Under the pieces are notes generated by a model that made no database searches, had not been told where the DNA came from, and was given only the letters and a program-made list of their open reading frames with translations. The translations under genes and the position numbers were made by a program. This document shows, in pieces, positions 10,269-21,928 of a stretch of DNA of 64,000 bases. The stretch's first letter is position 1; the number at the start of each line of letters is the position of its first letter. This DNA comes from Culex pipiens pallens (Eukaryota; Arthropoda; Insecta; Diptera; Culicidae), in NCBI RefSeq assembly GCF_016801865.2, contig NC_068938.1:22750873-22814872 (forward strand), given 5' to 3'.

Positions 10269-11750
10269 GTAAAAAGTAAAAAGTAAAAAGTAAAAAGTAA
10301 AAAGTAAAAAGTAAAAAGTAAAAAGTAAAAAGTAAAAAGTAAAAAGTAAAAAGTAAAAAGTAAAAAGTAAAAAGTAAAAAGTAAAAAGTAAAAAGTAAAA
10401 AGTAAAAAGTAAAAAGTAAAAAGTAAAAAGTAAAAAGTAAAAAGTAAAAAGTAAAAAGTAAAAAGTAAAAAGTAAAAAGTAAAAAGTAAAAAGTAAAAAG
10501 TAAAAAGTAAAAAGTAAAAAGTAAAAAGTAAAAAGTAAAAAGTAAAAAGTAAAAAGTAAAAAGTAAAAAGTAAAAAGTAAAAAGTAAAAAGTAAAAAGTA
10601 AAAAGTAAAAAGTAAAAAGTAAAAAGTAAAAAGTAAAAAGTAAAAAGTAAAAAGTAAAAAGTAAAAAGTAAAAAGTAAAAAGTAAAAAGTAAAAAGTAAA
10701 AAGTAAAAAGTAAAAAGTAAAAAGTAAAAAGTAAAAAGTAAAAAGTAAAAAGTAAAAAGTAAAAAGTAAAAAGTAAAAAGTAAAAAGTAAAAAGTAAAAA
10801 GTAAAAAGTAAAAAGTAAAAAGTAAAAAGTAAAAAGTAAAAAGTAAAAAGTAAAAAGTAAAAAGTAAAAAGTAAAAAGTTAAAAGTAAAAAGTAAAAAGT
10901 AAAAAGTAAAAAGTAAAAAGTAAAAAGTAAAAAGTAAAAAGTAAAAAGTAAAAAGTAAAAAGTAAAAAGTAAAAAGTAAAAAGTAAAAAGTAAAAAGTAA
11001 AAAGTAAAAAGTAAAAAGTAAAAAGTAAAAAGTAAAAAGTAATAAGTAATAAGTAAAAAGTAAAAAGTAAAAAGTAAAAAGTAAAAAGTAAAAGTAAAAA
11101 GTAAAAAGTAAAAAGTAAAAAGTAAAAAGTAAAAAGTAAAAAGTAAAAAGTAAAAAGTAAAAAGTAAAAAGTAAAAAGTAAAAAGTAAAAAGTAAAAAGT
11201 AAAAAGTAAAAAGTAAAAAGTAAAAAGTAAAAAGTAAAAAGTAAAAAGTAAAAAGTAAAAAGTAAAAAGTAAAAAGTAAAAAGTAAAAAGTAAAAAGTAA
11301 AAAGTAAAACGTAAAAAGTAAAAAGTAAAAAGTAAAAAGTAAAAAGTAAAAAGTAAAAAGTAAAAAGTAAAAAGTAAAAAGTAAAAAGTAAAAAGTAAAA
11401 AGTAAAAAGTAAAAAGTAAAAAGTAAAAAGTAAAAAGTAAAAAGTAAAAAGTAAAAAGTAAAAAGTAAAAAGTAAAAAGTAAAAAGTAAAAAGTAAAAAG
11501 TAAAAAGTAAAAAGTAAAAAGTAAAAAGTAAAAAGTAAAAAGTAAAAAGTAAAAAGTAAAAAGTAAAAAGTAAAAAGTAAAAAGTAAAAAGTAAAAAGTA
11601 AAAAGTAAAAAGTAAAAAGTAAAAAGTAAAAAGTAAAAAGTAAAAAGTAAAAAGTAAAAAGTAAAAAGTAAAAAGTAAAAAGTAAAAAGTAAAAAGTAAA
11701 AAGTAAAAAGTAAAAAGTAAAAAGTAAAAAGTAAAAAGTAAAACAGTAAA
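10269..11750. repeat. (GTAAAAA)n heptamer array, about 210 units
   Basis: The 7-bp unit GTAAAAA repeats nearly without error for about 1.48 kb. Only a few substitutions or indels appear, near 10880, 11040, 11090 and 11309. The last 21 bases (11730-11750) are duplicated at 12949-12969, where a retroposon inserted. The array resumes on the far side at 12950-13088. Long ORFs read through the array because 7 bp gives three open frames of FTFYFLL-type peptides; these are artefacts. Confidence 0.97.
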
Positions 11751-12948
11751 CAGCATGAGCATGAGCATGAGAGATCACCCATGGTTGCCCCTCCGTTGCT
11801 GAACAGAACCGTAATATCCTTTCAGCACTACTGATTATATGCTTCGACGATCTAGTGGTGTTTCCCTTATCAACAGCATGTATGAATGCGCTGAAAAGAT
11901 AAAACACCATGATTGCTAAAGCTAGATCAGTTGCGAATAGGTAACAGTCATTGGCCACCAACGGCGCCCGCCATGTCAGTTTGTAGATCTCGATTTTAAG
12001 GGACGGGAATGTTAGTTAGCGCAGGTTGCTACTAGGGCAGCTGATTTACTCTGTGCTTACACCCCACAAGCGCCAGGAACCTGAAAACTTGTTAGTAGGA
12101 TATGGTGTTTGGTCAGGATTCACCATAGAAGATGATGATGCGACCCAAAATCATAGTGTTTGTTGAAAGGTATTATGTTTTAATCTCAAGGCAAGCAATC
12201 GGATGCTGCGGATGAGTCATTTCCCGTTTATCGGCTGTTAACTTTTAATTGAAATGGATTTATCTTAGACAGCCGGCTGTGGAAAGATAGAACCAAAATT
12301 ATTTGTAATTAAATGATGAAGAATTTAACAGTCTGACTTTTTAATTGAGATGTTTTTACGAGTTTTACATGATTCATGTTTAGTGGGGTACTGATTAACG
12401 AAGCGAACGACGAGTTACGATGTTTATCGAGCTGAAATGGTATGATAAGGTTTTGTTGTTATTGCACACCGACGACGAACGCGAAAAAACCCTGCGACCC
12501 AACCGAAAGGCATCGCAAATAAGACTGGCTCAATTGTCATCGATGACAATCAGAACCAGCCGCACTTTTACACACATACACGCACGCGAAAAAAAAAACA
12601 AAAAACACACCGACGACGAACGCGAAAAAAAAACACGACCCGACGGAAAGGCATCGCAAATCAAACTGAGGAAATGGAGAGAAAGAAAATAACATAAAAA
12701 ATAAAACCTAATCACATAAAACCTACTCACATAAAACCAATCACCCCATGCACACAAATAGCAACACAAAAGAGACGAAAATTATCACGAAAAAACAGAA
12801 CTGCGCGTCCCAAGAAGCACTGCACTTTTGATGGCATTATTCAATTATTATGCCCAATCACCCCATGCACACAAAGAGCGACACAAAAGAGACGAAAATT
12901 ATCACAAAAAAACAGGACTGCGCGTCCACCGAAGCACTGCACTTTTTC
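11751..12948 (-). mobile_element. Non-autonomous retroposon, (CTCATG)n-tail family, copy A
   Basis: Read on the - strand, the element starts at 12948, runs through two diverged roughly 115-bp monomers (about 12730-12940), a region with CACCGACGACGAACGCG repeats, and a unique part with ATGTCAGTTTGTAGATCTCG. It ends in (CTCATG)n at 11751. A 21-bp direct repeat of the host array flanks it (11730-11750 and 12949-12969). A tandem 3' tail and a long target-site duplication fit LINE-driven target-primed insertion. No coding ORF or reverse transcriptase is seen. Copy C (49821-51481) shares both ends' modules, and 25939-26152 matches 11947-12168 closely. Confidence 0.82.
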
Positions 12949-12949
12949 A

Positions 12950-13088
12950 GTAAAAAGTAAAACAGTAAAAAGTAAAAAGTTAAAAGTAAAAAGTAAAAAG
13001 TAAAACAGTAAAAAGTAAAACAGTAAAAAGTAAAAAGTAAAAAGTAAAACAGTAAAAAGTAAAAAGTAAAACAGTAAAAAGTAAAAAG
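12950..13088. repeat. Right remnant of the heptamer array
   Basis: GTAAAAA units are mixed with GTAAAACA variants. This is the part of the host array beyond the retroposon; its first 20 bases are the target-site duplication. It is less homogeneous than the left part. Confidence 0.9.
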
Positions 13089-15539
13089 TGACAATAGTGA
13101 AAAGTGAAAAATAGAAAACAGATAGAAAAAAACATAAAGTGGAAAGTGAATATTGAAGAGTAAACATTAAATAGTAAATAATTAATACAGAATGTCAAGA
13201 GTGAAAATTCAAAAATGATTAAATCAAGTGAGAACATATGAGTGAAAATTTGTATAAAGAGGTGTTTTTTTTTTAATTTGTATGCAAATCTTGTTACGAG
13301 GGGGAGAGGGGGTTTAAAATCCGATTTGTTGCGTTATGTAATAAAAGAACGCTCCCTTCTGAGAGCTGATCGAAACATTGATTCTTGAATGTGCTGAAAA
13401 ACAAAATTGCAAATGAAAACTAAATTTAAAAAGCGTAAATCATTAACACTGAATAAAAACCAAAAAGAATCCAACAAACTGAAAAAAGTCTTGTCTTATT
13501 TCTGTATTTTTAATATTGATTTACAACTTTGTAAGTAAAAACCCCTCTTGAATAAATTATCTGGATATGTATAAGAAAATTTCCATCGCAAGTACCCCTT
13601 AAACATGAATACATCCATATATATTTCAATTTGTGTAAACACCCCAAGGTTCAGTGTTAAGTTTTCAACCGCCACCTCCACCACCGCATCATCACTTTGC
13701 GAACCAATTTTCCAGCATTTTCCAACGAGGAGTGCCTCCTCCCCGGCGTCGTTCGCGGTCCAACCGCAGCCAAGCGCATCGATTGATGCTGCGCTCGGTT
13801 CCGCGTGAAAGTGCCGGTTATTAAGTATTCATAAGATGATTCTATGCTTGCTTGGTTATCCAGATACCCAGGCTCCACCACATCCCGGGGTCCCCGCTTC
13901 CCCGAACCATAGTCAGGGGGAGGACGATATCACTCGACATGCTCTTTGACGACGAACTGGCGCGGTTCAGTTCAGAGTTTTCGGTTTTCGGCTCGCGCGC
14001 TCGGCACAAAAAAGGAGTTCCATAAATAACAAATGGAGCATTATACCCTGGGCCTAATCCCGGGGTGAAAATTGGCTCAGCTCGGTTATGCGCAAATTGG
14101 CACATGGCTGGAAACGGCCCGATAAGACGACACTTTATGGTGGGTGGAATTTTCACGCTCAAAATTTTTGTGCGCGCGTGTTTTTCACACGGTGTAAATC
14201 ACTGCCGATGTGTGTGCTATTGACGATGGCACGAAATTTGGCAACAGTGGAGAGTCGTAAATTTCCAAAATTTATTCTGCCAATAATTACTGTGTGCACT
14301 TGATAAATAAGCTTTGTAAATGTATGAAAATAACATGGAACAAAAACATTCGCAATTGAGCAGTCCTCTACAAAATCGGTCAATTTCATGATTTTATTCT
14401 AATGTTGGTTCCAATAACCAAAGAAGTCATTTTTATACATAACTGGTTCATCCATAAAAGTCTCTATATAATTTTGGAACTGTCCATTAAGGTGACAAGG
14501 GAATGGGAAAATTTCAGAAAATATTAGATGATCTCTCTGGCTCGATTTCTAAGGCAAAATTAAGCATCTGAGCCAATTTTGAGCCAAATCGGTTAAATTT
14601 TAGTGGTCACTGTTAAACATAGAAGTTTGCATAGGAATTTTGGAAAATAAAATTTTCGAGAAAGGGAAAATTTTCGATTTTCCCGGAAGGTGGTGTTAAT
14701 TGGGTGGAAATTTTGTCAGGAGTGAGATTATTATGTAAAATTTAACGTTTTACAATTTTGTCGAAGAGCGCAAAGAGATCCGAAATGTCTTTGAGAAGTT
14801 ATGAGCGATTTAAAAAAGACGATTTCGTACGAAAATATTTTTCACCAACATTAACGTTCTACAGCAACCTTAACCGATTTGGCTCAAAATGTGCGCCTTT
14901 GCTAAATATTGCCTTTTTAGTAGCCATTACAAGCCAGTGCGTGTCCCTAAAATCCTTTTTTTTTTGCTGTCATCCTACTTCCAATGATCGAGAATCTGTA
15001 TTTTGGAATTATTTTTCTGATGATTTTCCCCCATTGTCACCACTGTTACACTAAAAACACATATTTCAACTAACTACTATCAAAAAAAGTTAAATTCACA
15101 AAATCCGCATTTCTTGATATGATTTAGGGAATTACCAAAAAAAAAATGTTCAAAAGTAATTTTTCACATCAAAATGCTGAGATAGCGCCAGTTTGAAATA
15201 AGTCTAATTGGAAAACATTTAAAAAAAAATTCTCATTACAATTAGTTACAATTCTATATTCCAGTGACTATTTGTCGTATTTGCGAAGTCCAAAAATGAA
15301 AATTGTATAACTCACAAGTTTGCTAATAACACCAAATCGATCAGAAAATGCTTACAAAAGTTTTTTTTTAATATTTATATTCCTTTTTTGTATGGCAGCT
15401 GTCAAAATTATATGGATTCTTGTACGGACATATCGGTATAACAAAATGTTTGATAAGGACCGTAATAAATTTCAGCTTTGAATAAAAGAAGTACAATTTA
15501 AATCCAGTTTTGGTCATTATGAAGAATTTTTTTTTATTC
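13089..15539. other. Non-coding DNA with a facing pair of dispersed repeats
   Basis: 13650-14220 is GC-richer and looks single-copy, with no convincing exon. From about 14366 the dispersed repeat seen at 1030-1290 appears in forward orientation. At about 15320-15470 related phrases (ACACCAAATCGATCAGAAAAT, GGCAGCTGTC) appear in reverse, suggesting a diverged fold-back or TIR element of about 1.1 kb. The rest is AT-rich. Confidence 0.4.
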
Positions 15540-16902
15540 ATAACTTATTTTTATTAGGTCCTTTTAGGTGCTACGACCAGGTTAGGACCGAGGATCAGTT
15601 TACAGTCAAAATATAAAAAAAAATAAAAAAAAACTCATTACACTCCATACTTGTAGATCATGTAACTGACGAGGGTTACTTGGTCCAAGCGGGTCTTGCG
15701 GGTTTTGAATCTGCCGATGTACTCGGAGAAAATGCCCCACAGCTCAGCAGAACTGTAGAGCACCTCTCCGGCTTCCTATTTCGTGGCTCCACCATCTCGG
15801 GAGCTTCCTTGGCTGCTTCTTGCGGGGCGAGGGCGATCCTTAGATGTTCCGTCCGGGACTGCACCCAGCAACGGAGGGAACTCCGCCGGCGTGAACGCCG
15901 GAACTGCTGGACTCTGCTTCTCCGCCTTCCTTGCCGGCGGTTTCGGTTTCGACGCCTGCTGACGCCTCCGGATGAAGTCCACACGCTTAGGGCAGCTGCG
16001 GTCCGTGGCTTCGTGGGCTCCAGAGCAGTTGGCACACCGCTTCGGCTCGGCTTCTTGGACTTTGCACTCTGTCTTGTGGGGACCCCCACAGTTGTTGCAC
16101 CTGCCGTTCAGGTGACAGTTCCTGGTTCCATGACCCAGCTGCAAGCAGTTCCTGCACTGGGTCACGTTCGGCCGCTTGTTCCGGTAGGCCTCCCACCGGA
16201 TGATAGTGCTTGCCACAACCTTCATTGCAGAGAGCTTCTTCAGATTGGTGTATCCCTTGGGGAAGACCACAATGTACGGAATTTCGTCCACGGTGGACTT
16301 TTCCTTCCGCTTGATGGCATGCACCTCCAGCGCGTCCAGCTTGAGATCCCTCTTCAGGAGATACTTGACCTCGTCCGGTTTCAGTTCATCAGGAAAACCA
16401 CGAAGAACTACCCGATGATTTCGTTCGCTCCGCCGATCGTGGGTGTAGAATTCCACTTATTTCTTCTTGAGTAGCTCTTGCAACTTGTCAAAATCTTTGA
16501 CAGAGAAGCAGGTCACCTTGGTTCCAAATCGGGTTAGTTTGTAAATTGGGTTGAAACCAAATTTACAACTTTCCACTATCGCCACGAGCTTGTAAAAATC
16601 CGTGGTGTTCTTCACCACCAAAGGTGGTTGCTTTTGTTTACTTGCCGACTGGCCGGGTGCTGGAACCACGTCTCCTCCTCCTGCTGAATTTGTTGCTGTT
16701 GAACAGGGTCTTCTCAACTTTTTCTCCTTGGATGCCGATTCCAGTGACCTCGCTGGACTTCTTCCGCTTCCGATTCCCGCGGACGGGACGAAAATCTTCC
16801 TACTCGGAGGATTCCTCCACCTCCATCCGTCAAAAACTTCCAAGCACGCGATATGACAACACGAGCAAAACACGTCTTAACTTATCGCTGGCTGGTGACT
16901 GA
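15540..16902 (-). mobile_element. ORF1-only jockey-type LINE derivative, copy 1
   Basis: On the - strand a possible initiator TCAGTC at 16902 is followed by a short leader, a degenerate ORF1 (15638-16873) and then directly an AT-rich 3' untranslated region with AATAAA-like sequences ending in an A-run near 15540. No endonuclease or reverse transcriptase sequence follows ORF1. It resembles half-LINEs such as mammalian HAL1, and gag-only members are known in the jockey clade (HeT-A). The ends are approximate because no clean target-site duplication was found. Confidence 0.7.
15638..16873 (-). pseudogene. Degenerate LINE ORF1, gag-like, with two in-frame stops
   Basis: One reading frame runs from about 16873 to TAA at 15638-15640. 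It is broken by two in-frame stops, a TAA just before the VEFYTHD segment (near 16456) and a TAG after GGATK (near 15776). The domain order matches the intact ORF1: a pre-knuckle domain (NHRVVLRGFPDELKPDEV), three knuckles (CRNCLQLGHGTRNC, CNNCGGPHKTEC, CANCSGAHEATDRSC), a Pro-rich linker and a tail ending MIYKYGV. It is only distantly related to the intact copy at 3906-5282, so it represents another family. Two stops without frameshifts suggest modest age. Confidence 0.85.
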
Positions 16903-16953
16903 GTGCAATTTTTGGCTTAATTTTTTAATGTTAATGTCTTTGACTAAAATATA

Positions 16954-17134
16954 CAGAAAAAAATGCAAATTTGAAAGGAATATAATATGTCGGTGTATAC
17001 CTTTATTATGACATTTTAGACTAACAAAGTGGCAAAACACTAGAATAGTGATTAATTTACACATTTTTAGAGGTAAATTAAACATTTTTTTACCCATTCC
17101 CAACCATATTATTACCATGATTTTGTTTACCGTG
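16954..17134. mobile_element. Diverged TA-flanked MITE
   Basis: The layout is the same as at 17216-17424: ACAGAAAAAAAT...AATTTGAAAGG at the left, CCCATTCC...ATTATTACCATGATTTT...CGTGTA at the right. It lies directly next to that copy and is more eroded. Confidence 0.55.
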
Positions 17135-17215
17135 TACCCCAATTTCGGAATAATAAAAACAAATATAAAAAGGCATATTTTGCATGCATTCTCTTAAAAT
17201 TGACTGTTTATACTA

Positions 17216-17424
17216 CACAGTAAAAAATTGTGTGAATTTGAAAGGTGTTATTTTTTTAAGCTTGAATATTACCTTTTTTATGATGTAATTTTATCTCAAT
17301 TTAGACTCAAGACTGAAAAAGCGACATTGCTAAAATTTAACATTTTCAGAGGTAAAATTACACATTTTTTCATAAAAGATTTACCCCTTCCCAGATGTAA
17401 TATTACCATGATTTTTTTTCTGTG
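17216..17424. mobile_element. TA-flanked MITE (CACAGTAAAAAA termini)
   Basis: This 209-bp element has terminal inverted repeats CACAGTAAAAAA and TTTTTTTTCTGTG and TA dinucleotides at both borders (17214-17215 and 17425-17426), as expected for Tc1/mariner-type miniature elements. It has no ORF. A partial copy is near 480-575. Confidence 0.7.
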
Positions 17425-17436
17425 TACATTCTGTTG

Positions 17437-18696
17437 ATATTTCTACATTTCCAACTTGTTGTTCATGTAGGCTTTTATTTGACAGGTTGACTATATAAAG
17501 AGGCACTGCTGATGCCGGAGATTTTGTTTATGTTACTTTATTTGAAATCATTATAAAACAGACTTTACTGAAGAAACTTTTGCTCATTATTGGTGGAGAG
17601 GTAGCTTATTAGGAGTACTGTTAGAATATGCAATAACCCAGAAAGTGTCAAAATGTATATGATGCCTTTTGAAATTGTGCCGTCGAAATGCTAGTCTAAT
17701 TATTTTAGCCAAAGTAAACCCAGACCAAATTTGAGTAGAATCGGAGCACTTTTGATTTGGATTGTGGTGATTTGACGTGGAATCACTGTATTTTTCTCTT
17801 CTTCAAAAGTAGACTACTTGCAATGGAGATTGACTTTGCCTAGTGACTTTAATAATGCCATCAGATTTGTAACACTTTACAAACTTTGGAATCTCAACCG
17901 AAAACATATCAAATTTCTCGGGGTATAATACCCACAGGTCATTCTTTTGTCCTCTTTGTTTGGGCACCCAGCCCCAAAATACCGTCACATCCAATCTCAC
18001 GTGTCACATCAAGCCAGGACATATGAATACGCACATCCGAGACCAATTCAGCCATCCGTCAGATTCTTCCCACAAAGAAGCTGCGAAAAGTGAGAAGGTG
18101 GCTCCGCTTGGAACTCGTCGGTTGGCCGTATCGTGCACACATACCCACACACTCGCGATGATAAACATCTTCTTGTTGTTAAAACAATTTTTCCGACGCT
18201 GCCTGGCTGGAAAAACATGCCCTTTTTCAGTATTTTCCTTGTGCACGTGCCGTTTGGCCGCCCCGCTCTTGTTGTTGTTCTTGATTTATACTTTGTCGGC
18301 TCTTCCAACGAGCTCCGAGCTTTGACTGACGGCAACGCAACGGGAGGAAGAGGTCCAAGTCTTTCCGGGGATCGCTTGCGTTTAAGCCTGCTCTCTCATG
18401 ATTTATTAAACAAACAAAAGACGCTTTTCTCTCTTGATGGTGACACAGTGCCGCGCGTGAGGTGCCTGGGCGTTGGGCCTGGCTGAAGGAAATGGGATTC
18501 ATAAACCATGAAGGAATTTACCTTTTTTTCTGCCCTGCGCTCTCCTTTATATCCTGTCAGGTGGAGCGTCCTCTTATTAGTGTCAGAGCTTTTTTAGTTT
18601 GGTGAGGTGAGGAGGGCAAGGTGGTGCAGACTTCCGGTGACTGAAGTGAAGATGGGGATTATGCTTTAAGTAGAAATTTTTATGAAAATTTCTCAT
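17437..18696. other. Non-coding DNA, no gene recognised
   Basis: 17950-18640 is GC-richer and probably single-copy. Its overlapping short ORFs on both strands show no domain. No splice-flanked segment resembling the missing N-terminal part of the cyclase was found. Confidence 0.4.
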
Positions 18697-19080
18697 TTTG
18701 ATGAGCTCAAAAGAATGAGCATGAGCATGAGCATGAGCATGAGCATGGTTGACTGCCAATGAGCTGCTACTCCGTTATTGACAGATCAGCTGAAGTTAAA
18801 CAATGAATCAAAAATGATCAGTGGGAGCCAACCATCCGTTCACTGTTTAACCTCTGAAGATCCCTACTTTATTAGTCAATACCGGCGCCCTCCCAAGAAG
18901 CCTGCAGTTCAACGAAAGGGAGGAATGTTAGTCCGATAGTTGAAGTTGCAGACTCATCAAGCACACAGTTTTTCGCTATATACTTGTTGATACCGCTTGA
19001 GACCGTTGAATCCACAGCATCTCCTTCAAGCATCACGTGATTAATATTTTTTTGGGTTAGTAGGATAAGGTATTGGCTTT

Positions 19081-19365
19081 TCGATGCCTCCCGAGCTACG
19101 ACGCTATGGGGAGGACTTTCATAACAGACCCGTCGGCGAGCCTTCCGAGCAACGATGCTATGGGAAGGTCTTTCTGGTTAACACACAAAATCACTCACAC
19201 ACAATCATTTCACTCCACTATTAATAAATCCAAAATGTCAGTGCATCTTTCGATCATTATATAGAAATGGCTTTTTCACCATAAAAATAAAACCTTATTC
19301 AAAAAACTATACACAATTTACCCGACGCCGTGCCTTCCGATCAACGATGATATAGGAAGGGCTTT
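19081..19365. repeat. Three short hairpin repeats with a compensatory base change
   Basis: Stems are CCTCCC (19087-19092)/GGGAGG (19109-19114), CCTTCC (19141-19146)/GGAAGG (19163-19168), and CCTTCC (19333-19338)/GGAAGG (19355-19360). All have 16-base loops of the type GAKCWACGAYGMTAT. The fourth stem pair changes C-G to T-A on both sides, so pairing is preserved. Confidence 0.7.
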
Positions 19366-19480
19366 GAAAATCACAAAACAATTAATTAAGATCTCAAAAA
19401 AACGAAATCACAAAAAAAAACACAAAAAAACACCAATTACTCAACGAAAATTACGCTCAAGACACAAATAATTCAGTAAG

Positions 19481-21905
19481 TCATGCTATTATTCGATCAC
19501 CACAATCACTCACCCCTAACGAACAGCGACACAAAAGCACACCAAAAATAAACCTGAATAATCACGACTTCGCGTCCCCACTTCCAGCGCACCAATGATG
19601 CTATTATTCAATTAGCACAATCACTCATCCGATACGAACAGCGACACAAAAGCACACCAAAAATTAACTTGAATTATCACGACTTCGCGTCCCCACTTCC
19701 AGCGCACCAATGATGCTATTATTCGATTAGCACAATCACTCATCCGATACGAACAGCGACACAAAAGCACACCAAAAATAAACCTGAATAATCACGACTT
19801 CGCGTCCCCACTTCCAGCGCACCAATGATGCTATTATTCAATTAGCACAATCACTCATCCGATACGAACAGCGACACAAAAGCACACCAAAAATTAACTT
19901 GAATTATCACGACTTCGCGTCCCCACTTCCAGCGCACCAATGATGCTATTATTCGATTAGCACAATCACTCATCCGATACGAACAGCGACACAAAAGCAC
20001 ACCAAAAATAAACCTGAATAATCACGACTTCGCGTCCCCACTTCCAGCGCACCAATGATGCTATTATTCAATTAGCACAATCACTCATCCGATACGAACA
20101 GCGACACAAAAGCACACCAAAAATTAACTTGAATTATCACGACTTCGCGTCCCCACTTCCAGCGCACCAATGATGCTATTATTCGATTAGCACAATCACT
20201 CATCCGATACGAACAGCGACACAAAAGCACACCAAAAATAAACCTGAATAATCACGACTTCGCGTCCCCACTTCCAGCGCACCAATGATGCTATTATTCA
20301 ATTAGCACAATCACTCATCCGATACGAACAGCGACACAAAAGCACACCAAAAATTAACTTGAATTATCACGACTTCGCGTCCCCACTTCCAGCGCACCAA
20401 TGATGCTATTATTCGATTAGCACAATCACTCATCCGATACGAACAGCGACACAAAAGCACACCAAAAATTAACTTGAATTATCACGACTTCGCGTCCCCA
20501 CTTCCAGCGCACCAATGATGCTATTATTCGATTAGCACAATCACTCATCCGATACGAACAGCGACACAAAAGCACACCAAAAATAAACCTGAATAATCAC
20601 GACTTCGCGTCCCCACTTCCAGCGCACCAATGATGCTATTATTCAATTAGCACAATCACTCATCCGATACGAACAGCGACACAAAAGCACACCAAAAATT
20701 AACTTGAATTATCACGACTTCGCGTCCCCACTTCCAGCGCACCAATGATGCTATTATTCGATTAGCACAATCACTCATCCGATACGAACAGCGACACAAA
20801 AGCACACCAAAAAATTAACCTGAATAATCACGACTTCACGTCCCCACTTCCAGCGCACCAATGATGCTATTATTCGATTAGCACAATCACTCATCCGATA
20901 CGAACAGCGACACAAAAGCACACCAAAAATAAACCTGAATAATCACGACTTCGCGTCCCCACTTCCAGCGCACCAATGATGCTATTATTCAATTAGCACA
21001 ATCACTCATCCGATACGAACAGCGACACAAAAGCACACCAAAAATTAACTTGAATTATCACGACTTCGCGTCCCCACTTCCAGCGCACCAATGATGCTAT
21101 TATTCGATTAGCACAATCACTCATCCGATACGAACAGCGACACAAAAGCACACCAAAAAATTAACCTGAATAATCACGACTTCACGTCCCCACTTCCAGC
21201 GCACCAATGATGCTATTATTCGATTAGCACAATCACTCATCCGATACGAACAGCGACACAAAAGCACACCAAAAATAAACCTGAATAATCACGACTTCGC
21301 GTCCCCACTTCCAGCGCACCAATGATGCTATTATTCAATTAGCACAATCACTCATCCGATACGAACAGCGACACAAAAGCACACCAAAAATTAACTTGAA
21401 TTATCACGACTTCGCGTCCCCACTTCCAGCGCACCAATGATGCTATTATTCGATTAGCACAATCACTCATCCGATACGAACAGCGACACAAAAGCACACC
21501 AAAAATAAACCTGAATAATCACGACTTCGCGTCCCCACTTCCAGCGCACCAATGATGCTATTATTCAATTAGCACAATCACTCATCCGATACGAACAGCG
21601 ACACAAAAGCACACCAAAAATTAACTTGAATTATCACGACTTCGCGTCCCCACTTCCAGCGCACCAATGATGCTATTATTCGATTAGCACAATCACTCAT
21701 CCGATACGAACAGCGACACAAAAGCACACCAAAAATAAACCTGAATAATCACGACTTCGCGTCCCCACTTCCAGCGCACCAATGATGCTATTATTCGATT
21801 AGCACAATCACTCATCCGATACGAACAGCGACACAAAAGCACACCAAAAAATTAACCTGAATAATCACGACTTCACGTCCCCACTTCCAGCGCACCAATG
21901 ATGCT
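19481..21905. repeat. 115-bp satellite array in 230-bp higher-order dimers
   Basis: About 21 monomers have a 115-bp period (for example TCACTCATCC at 19621, 19736 and 19851). Two monomer types alternate: one with ATTCGATTAG...AAATAAACCTGAATAATC, the other with ATTCAATTAG...AAATTAACTTGAATTATC. A third variant carries an extra A and CTTCACGTCC (near 20810, 21160 and 21850). The dimer order is broken near 20400-20520 and near 21780. The first monomers near 19481-19600 are more diverged. Homologous single monomers exist in copies A and C. Confidence 0.95.
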
Positions 21906-21928
21906 CTTTGATGAGCTCAAAAGAATGA

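Larger units (their letters stand above)
18719..21906 (-). mobile_element. Non-autonomous retroposon, (CTCATG)n-tail family, copy B, with satellite body
   Basis: A 22-bp direct repeat (18697-18718 and 21907-21928, containing GATGAGCTCAAAAGAATG) flanks the element. On the - strand it starts at 21906 inside a 115-bp monomer, runs through about 21 monomers (21905 to about 19481), then three hairpin repeats (19075-19365) and a unique 3' part, and ends in (CTCATG)n next to 18719. The unique part is diverged from copy A but keeps GGAATGTTAGT and TTAGTAGGATAAGG. No ORF is seen. The start lies within about 10 nt of the copy A start when the monomers are aligned. Confidence 0.85.

Noticed and set aside
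10193..11961. Long ORFs (up to about 530 codons) of FTFYFLL repeats
   Set aside because: They are reading frames through the GTAAAAA array; a 7-bp unit without stops is open in every - strand frame. No start context, composition or homology supports a protein.
15680..16474. 264-codon + strand ORF
   Set aside because: It is antisense to the degenerate LINE ORF1, whose zinc knuckles and tail are clear on the - strand.
19481..21905. CRISPR array
   Set aside because: The 115-bp units are joined without unique spacers, the genome is eukaryotic, and the variation alternates between two monomer types. It is a satellite.
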